From Stenogyne calaminthoides (lineage: Eukaryota > Streptophyta > Magnoliopsida > Lamiales > Lamiaceae), in contig JBBCBC010000026.1 in assembly GCA_037126765.1 (NCBI GenBank), forward strand, positions 13,814,418 to 13,878,417: 64,000 nt of DNA, written 5' to 3'. Below, piece by piece: positions 59,883-64,000 of the stretch (position 1 is its first letter; every line of letters begins with the position of its first letter). A program made the translations under genes and the position numbers. The notes under the pieces are model-generated. The model was not told the origin of the DNA. It saw only the letters and a list, made by a program, of their open reading frames with translations, and searched no databases.

Positions 59883-59887
59883 GTAAC

Positions 59888-61185
59888 ACAGAATAGTCCT
59901 TCATAAGATTCTCAAATGAATCCATCAGGTCAAAGTTACTGTTTACAGTTGAACTTGAGAACTCATGTGCTTGTGTAGGAGCAACAACAGGGATAGAATA
60001 ATTTACCTCCTCCACAGCCATAAGACAGATATCATCATTGTCACTATCTGAGAAAATTTCATCTGAGGAACTGGAACCTTCTTCAGAATGTTCTTCCTCT
60101 TCTGCAATCATAGCTTTCTTGCTGGAGAACTTCTTGTCTCTCTTGGCTTGTCTTTTCTTTCTTTCTTTAGCTTTTCAAATTTCAGATACCATATTGAAAG
60201 TGACCTTTCTTCTGACAGTTGTAGCATCTGTTGGTATCATCATCCTGATCTCTTTCCTCCTTGGTCTTGGAGTCCTACTTTTTGGATGAGGATCCTTCAG
60301 CTTTGTGGTCCTTTCTTTTCTCAGTGTATCTGTCCTCAGCTTCTGAGTCTCTCTTGTACCTGTGATTCCTGTAATATTTCTTATATTTTCCATATCTGCT
60401 ATTTAGTCTTTCAAACCTCCTTGTCATCAGTACTAGCTTATCCTCCTGCTCATCCTGATTTTTGGCAAGTGAGTTCTCAGACTCTCTAGACTTACAGGAT
60501 TTCTCTTTGCTGTCAGATTTCTTAGTTTTCTTGTCAATTACAAACTCATAAGCTTTCAGTTCAGAGAAAACTTGTTGATATGGCATGGAATCAATATTTT
60601 TGGTGTTTTCAATCACCACAGCATGTATATCCCATTTCTTAGATAATCCTCTAAGAATTTTTCAAAGGCCACTTCTCTCTCTGGGTATCTTTTCCCAAGA
60701 GCACTTTCGGATCATTCATGATCTTTAGTGAATCGACCTCAAGTTTGTCAATGGATTCACTATCTTCCATTTCAAAGCTATCAAACTTTCCAATAGCAAC
60801 AAAAAGTTTGTTTTCCTTAATATGATATGTGCCTTGACACATAACAGCAAGTGTGTCCCATATTTTTTTTGCAGTTTCACAGTGAGAAATCATCCCCATA
60901 ACACCATCATTAATAGTGTTATACAAAGTATCTTTAGCAATGTAGTTCAGATTGACTAACTTTCTCTCATCAGGAGTAAGTTGATCATCAAACTTTGGAA
61001 ATTCATCTCTGGGATCATTCCTCTCGAAGATCGGTGATTCCGATTCACAACAAGAAATTTGAATGGTCCTTCGTAAAACCACTCTCCACATTCTTTCATG
61101 TTTTGAATACGTATGAGCCCCAGATTCTCAATCTCCACAGGTCATAGCTCTCAACAGAGAAAATAGGAAGTTTCTTAGAAGGCAT
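59888..61185 (-). pseudogene. gag: Element D gag
   Basis: The probable ATG is at 61183-61185 (MPSKKLPIFSVESYDLW). The capsid-like UBN2-type region follows (60651-61091; IWDTLAVMCQGTYHIKENKL, SFEMEDSESIDKL), then a basic stretch. A zinc knuckle near 60190-60235 reads CYNCQKKGHFQYG, so the last Cys of CCHC is missing and a stop follows at once. An acidic Ser-rich part (59890-60111; SDSDNDDICLMAVEE) leads to the E insertion point; D continues at 46891 and 50915. Shifts occur near 61080, 60650 and 60280. Confidence 0.85.
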
Positions 61186-61295
61186 GATGATTGAGCCTTG
61201 TAAGATATCAGCAAACAGATCTACTTAGTAGACCACCAAAGTCTTTCAGCAAAATAGACTATGGCCACCAAAGCAAGTGGTCAAAATGAACCACT

Positions 61296-61307
61296 GCTCT
61301 GATACCA
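61296..61307 (-). other. Primer-binding site of element D
   Basis: TGGTATCAGAGC on the reverse strand, two bases inside the 5' LTR; initiator tRNA-Met type. Confidence 0.9.
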
Positions 61308-61309
61308 CT

Positions 61310-63220
61310 TGTTGGTCCCTGTGCTAACGAGTCTCACACGTGTATGGGGGGGAATACACATGTTCAGTGATTTTTAAAACATTTCTTTCATTGAGGTCAG
61401 AAGGATCAGGTTATCCTGATGATTTTGCCCTGAGAAGCACAAATTGCCCTGAGTCAAAGTCTACTGAGACAATGATCCTGAGCTTCTTTCAGAAGCTTCA
61501 GATTAATTTCAACCCGAACTCGAGTTTATCGAGATCCTGAGGCGCTTGGATCGAGATAATTATCTTCTTGAACCCTCGATGAGTTAGTTCGGTTTTTGGT
61601 AACTATCTGTTTCTAGCTACTCAAGTGTCTTGAAATGGTTGGCCCTAAGTTTATACTCGTTTTAGCTTAGTGAAAATCTTCCCTTCAATAAAAAAAAAGG
61701 ATTAAGGTCAGGATCAATTTGATGCAAGTTCGGTGGATTGGTTCCAATCAATATCGATGAACTGTGCTTTTCGGTGAAAAACATGCAACAGATAATAATG
61801 CAGTACAGAAAGCAAAACAACACAACAATTATAGTGGTTCAGAGACTCAAGCTCCTACGTCCACTCTCTCTGATCTTCAGATAAATTCGTTAACCACTTC
61901 CTAAAGCTTTCTGGCTAACTCACTGTAGCTTACTCACTTTTCTACCTTGAGTTTTTACGGGTGACTCTCAACTTACTAACTCAAACACAACTGTTCAACC
62001 ACACACAACTTCTTCTCTAGAGTTTTTTGGCTAACTCACAAGTTACTAACTTTTTACTAACTCACCAACAAAACACACACAAACTACCTTAATAAAGGGT
62101 TTGGGTTTTGGGTTGGTTTCCAACTAGGATGAGATATCCTTTACAATAAGAACTAATGCAAAGGTTAGGATATCTCTTCTAAGCTTTGGATATATCTATC
62201 ACTCTAGGCTTAGAATAGTGAGCTCTCTCCAATGTGAAACACTTGGGAAATTCTAGGTTTTTCGAGTGCTTTAATTTGCAATAATACGAATGAGCTCTTG
62301 AGTTTCTTTGAAATTTCCCGTGTCCTCTCAATGTAAAGGGTCTTTGGTATTTATAGGAAACTTCACTAAGGTCACTCTTGAAAAAACTATCCGTTGGAGG
62401 AGATAATATCAAGGGTTTCCTCTTTTGGTTTTTGATGAACGGCTATATTTAGGGTTTGAATACTCCCTTGCATGTTTTAGGAAATATGCAGTCATGTAGC
62501 CAATCACCAATTTTTTGCGATCGAACTTAGTACTCTTGACATGAACGCTTTTCGATTATCGATAAAATGCGATGTTGTCTTCCTCTGATTGGTTCTTGTC
62601 TTCAGTAAATGTAGACAAACAAAATGACTCTTTTGGTCAATCTCTCCGAATGAGATAACCTTAAACAACACTTAGACTTAGTTCCTTTTGTCCGCATATG
62701 AATGTTTTGGGCAATATCTATTTTTCTTAATGTTTTGCGTTTTTCTCAGTTTTGTAGTCTTCAGATAGATATTATTCAACATATACGAACATTCGAGTTA
62801 TCTTGAGTATTCAAGATATCTTATTGAATCTTCAAGAACTCTTTGGGTCTTGATATCTTGAGTCTTGATGTCTTGATGACATCTTTTGAGTCTTGAGGTC
62901 TTGATGACATCTTGAGTCTTGATGTCTTCATGACATACATCTTGAGTCTTGATGTCTTGATTACTTTATTGAGTCTTGATGTCTTGATGACATCTTGAGT
63001 CTTGATGTCTTGATGACATCTTGAATCTTTAGTGTCTTGATTTCTTCGATTTCTTCAGAACTTCATCGAGTCTATATCTGCTGACTATACATGGTGCAGA
63101 TAACTTCCTGATCAATCTATACTGAAACCTGACTCAGTCTATCAAGATTATCCTGAACATGTCATACTCAGGGGTTTTGGGATCTAATCAAAACTTCTTT
63201 ATTAAATTCATCTCCCAACA
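61310..63220 (-). repeat. 5' LTR of element D
   Basis: A 1,911-bp partner of 34334-36294 with the same ends, TATA box at 62348-62355, minisatellite (62820-63060) and GAACCACTATAATT block. Followed by the CTTTA duplication. Confidence 0.9.
62348..62355 (-). promoter_or_regulatory. TATA box of D 5' LTR
   Basis: TATAAATA (reverse strand); this is the LTR copy that would drive the full element transcript. Confidence 0.6.
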
Positions 63221-63225
63221 CTTTA

Positions 63226-64000
63226 CCTGCTGCTTCAAGATGTAGACCACGGGATCTTCCTCCTCAGGAGTCCCCATCCGAATCTTTATATTGAAAGTAT
63301 TGTGGGAAACTGAGACGTATATGTCATCTGCGGGCTTAGATTCCACAATCGGTTGTTCCTCAACCATTTCAACCCGACTTGATCGGCTCTTGATGAGTGG
63401 GAACAAGCTGTTTCAGTGCGATCGGTGCTTCCGAAGCAGGAATTTGTTCCAACTGTGGAGAGGATAAGGCGGTCGAAGAAGACTTCGATTAAGCTTGGGG
63501 TGGGGGTGAGGATGTGGTCGGAGATCTCTCCTTCCAGAATACAGAGCTAAGAGGCAGGGAATCAGAAGGTGACTCTTCCTCAGATGGTGCAGTCTCTGCT
63601 TCCTTCACAACTGAAATTTCAACAGCTCCCTCTTGCATGTGTTCCTCTTGAACAACTTCCCTTTCCATCTTGACCAGTTCGTCTGGACTCTCGGCGGCTT
63701 CCACATCCGATTCGGATATATCATCCCGTTTCTTGTCTGCTCTGTTCGGCTACTTTGTCTCTTGAATTGGCTCAGATGGGTCCGCCACTGCCTTTTGCAG
63801 AATTGAAGTAATCTTTCTCTGCCTCTTCTCTGCTCCTTCTGGCTTTTTAGCCATGGTCTTTCTCTTCAATTTCTTAGGAAGCGATCGAGTCTCGATGATG
63901 ACTCTGCGATTCTGAACCCTTGCCTTCTCCTCTTGGTGGGGCACATATGGTGTGGGGTCATCATCATTTGCCCGCCTGTAAGGGTTCATTCTTCCCCAAA
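63226..64000 (-). pseudogene. Element C extra ORF, upstream part (continues beyond the window)
   Basis: Reverse-strand open stretches 63750-63989 (Lys/Arg-rich; RSLPKKLKRKTMAKKPEGAE), 63489-63704 (acidic; VVQEEHMQEGAVEI) and a piece ending at 63226 (VSHNTFNIKIRMGTPEEED, VYILKQQVK). The last codon run is interrupted by element D and resumes in the same frame at 34328. The N-terminus is outside the window. Frame breaks lie near 63400 and 63750. Confidence 0.65.

Larger units (their letters stand above)
34334..63220 (-). mobile_element. Element D: complete SIRE-like Ty1/copia retrotransposon carrying nested E insertions
   Basis: It is bounded by two related LTRs (34334-36294 and 61310-63220) and the exact duplication CTTTA (34329-34333 and 63221-63225). 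It has the tRNA-Met primer site, gag, protease, integrase, RT, RNase H, the extra ORF and a purine tract in the expected order on the reverse strand. It inserted within a codon run of element C's extra ORF, whose reading frame continues across the two sides. Removing the E copies and one D duplicate leaves an element of roughly 14 kb. Confidence 0.95.
30897..64000 (-). mobile_element. Element C: Ty1/copia-type element with a large extra ORF, interrupted by D
   Basis: Only the 3' part is visible: LTR (30897-32399), purine tract, and the extra ORF in two pieces (32605-34328 and 63226-64000) separated by element D. Its pol and 5' LTR would lie beyond 64000. Assignment to copia rests on the LTR and ORF likeness to A, B and D. 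Confidence 0.75.

Overview
The window is plant nuclear DNA made almost entirely of nested transposable elements. I see no convincing host gene, no tRNA or rRNA gene and no CRISPR array. Evidence for a flowering plant: primer-binding sites matching the 3' end of plant initiator tRNA-Met (TGGTATCAGAGC), Ty1/copia pol domains of plant type (several of SIRE/Sirevirus type), and CACTA, hAT-like and Stowaway-like DNA elements in AT-rich sequence. The species cannot be fixed from this.

Left block (1-19528, + strand). Element A (1-13410, 5' part outside the window) has a decayed RT/RNase H, a roughly 600-bp spacer, a very long extra ORF downstream of pol and a 2.1-kb LTR. It abuts element B (13411-19528), a relative whose RT is cut where A ends, so A probably inserted into B. 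The extra ORF of A is split by F (3552-8397), three head-to-tail LTR-like units with no internal region, flanked by a CTATC duplication.

Central block (19529-30896). AT-rich sequence holds an hAT-like element inside a MITE, a transposase-like fragment, and a small reverse-strand copia element G (23851-30260, AAAAG duplication). One G LTR carries a 1.6-kb non-autonomous CACTA element (ATT duplication); the other LTR is the empty site. Two short MITEs follow.

Right block (30897-64000, - strand). Element C is cut inside its extra ORF by a complete 28.9-kb SIRE-like element D (34334-63220, CTTTA duplication). D carries a solo LTR of family E, a complete E element, and a duplicated 2.2-kb gag-PR-IN segment separated by a chimeric E LTR. 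The target-site duplications show this came from unequal recombination between E LTRs.

A, B and D share a recognisable long ORF after pol, and C has a diverged counterpart. Its product appears to have an alpha-helical N-terminal domain, basic segments, coiled coils and a conserved C-terminal WPHxDKWMP domain, with no membrane segment that I can see. It is the best candidate here for an undescribed function. Many apparent frameshifts lie at CAG/CTG sites in sharply bounded patches, so some of the decay may be a sequencing or polishing artefact in methylated repeats.
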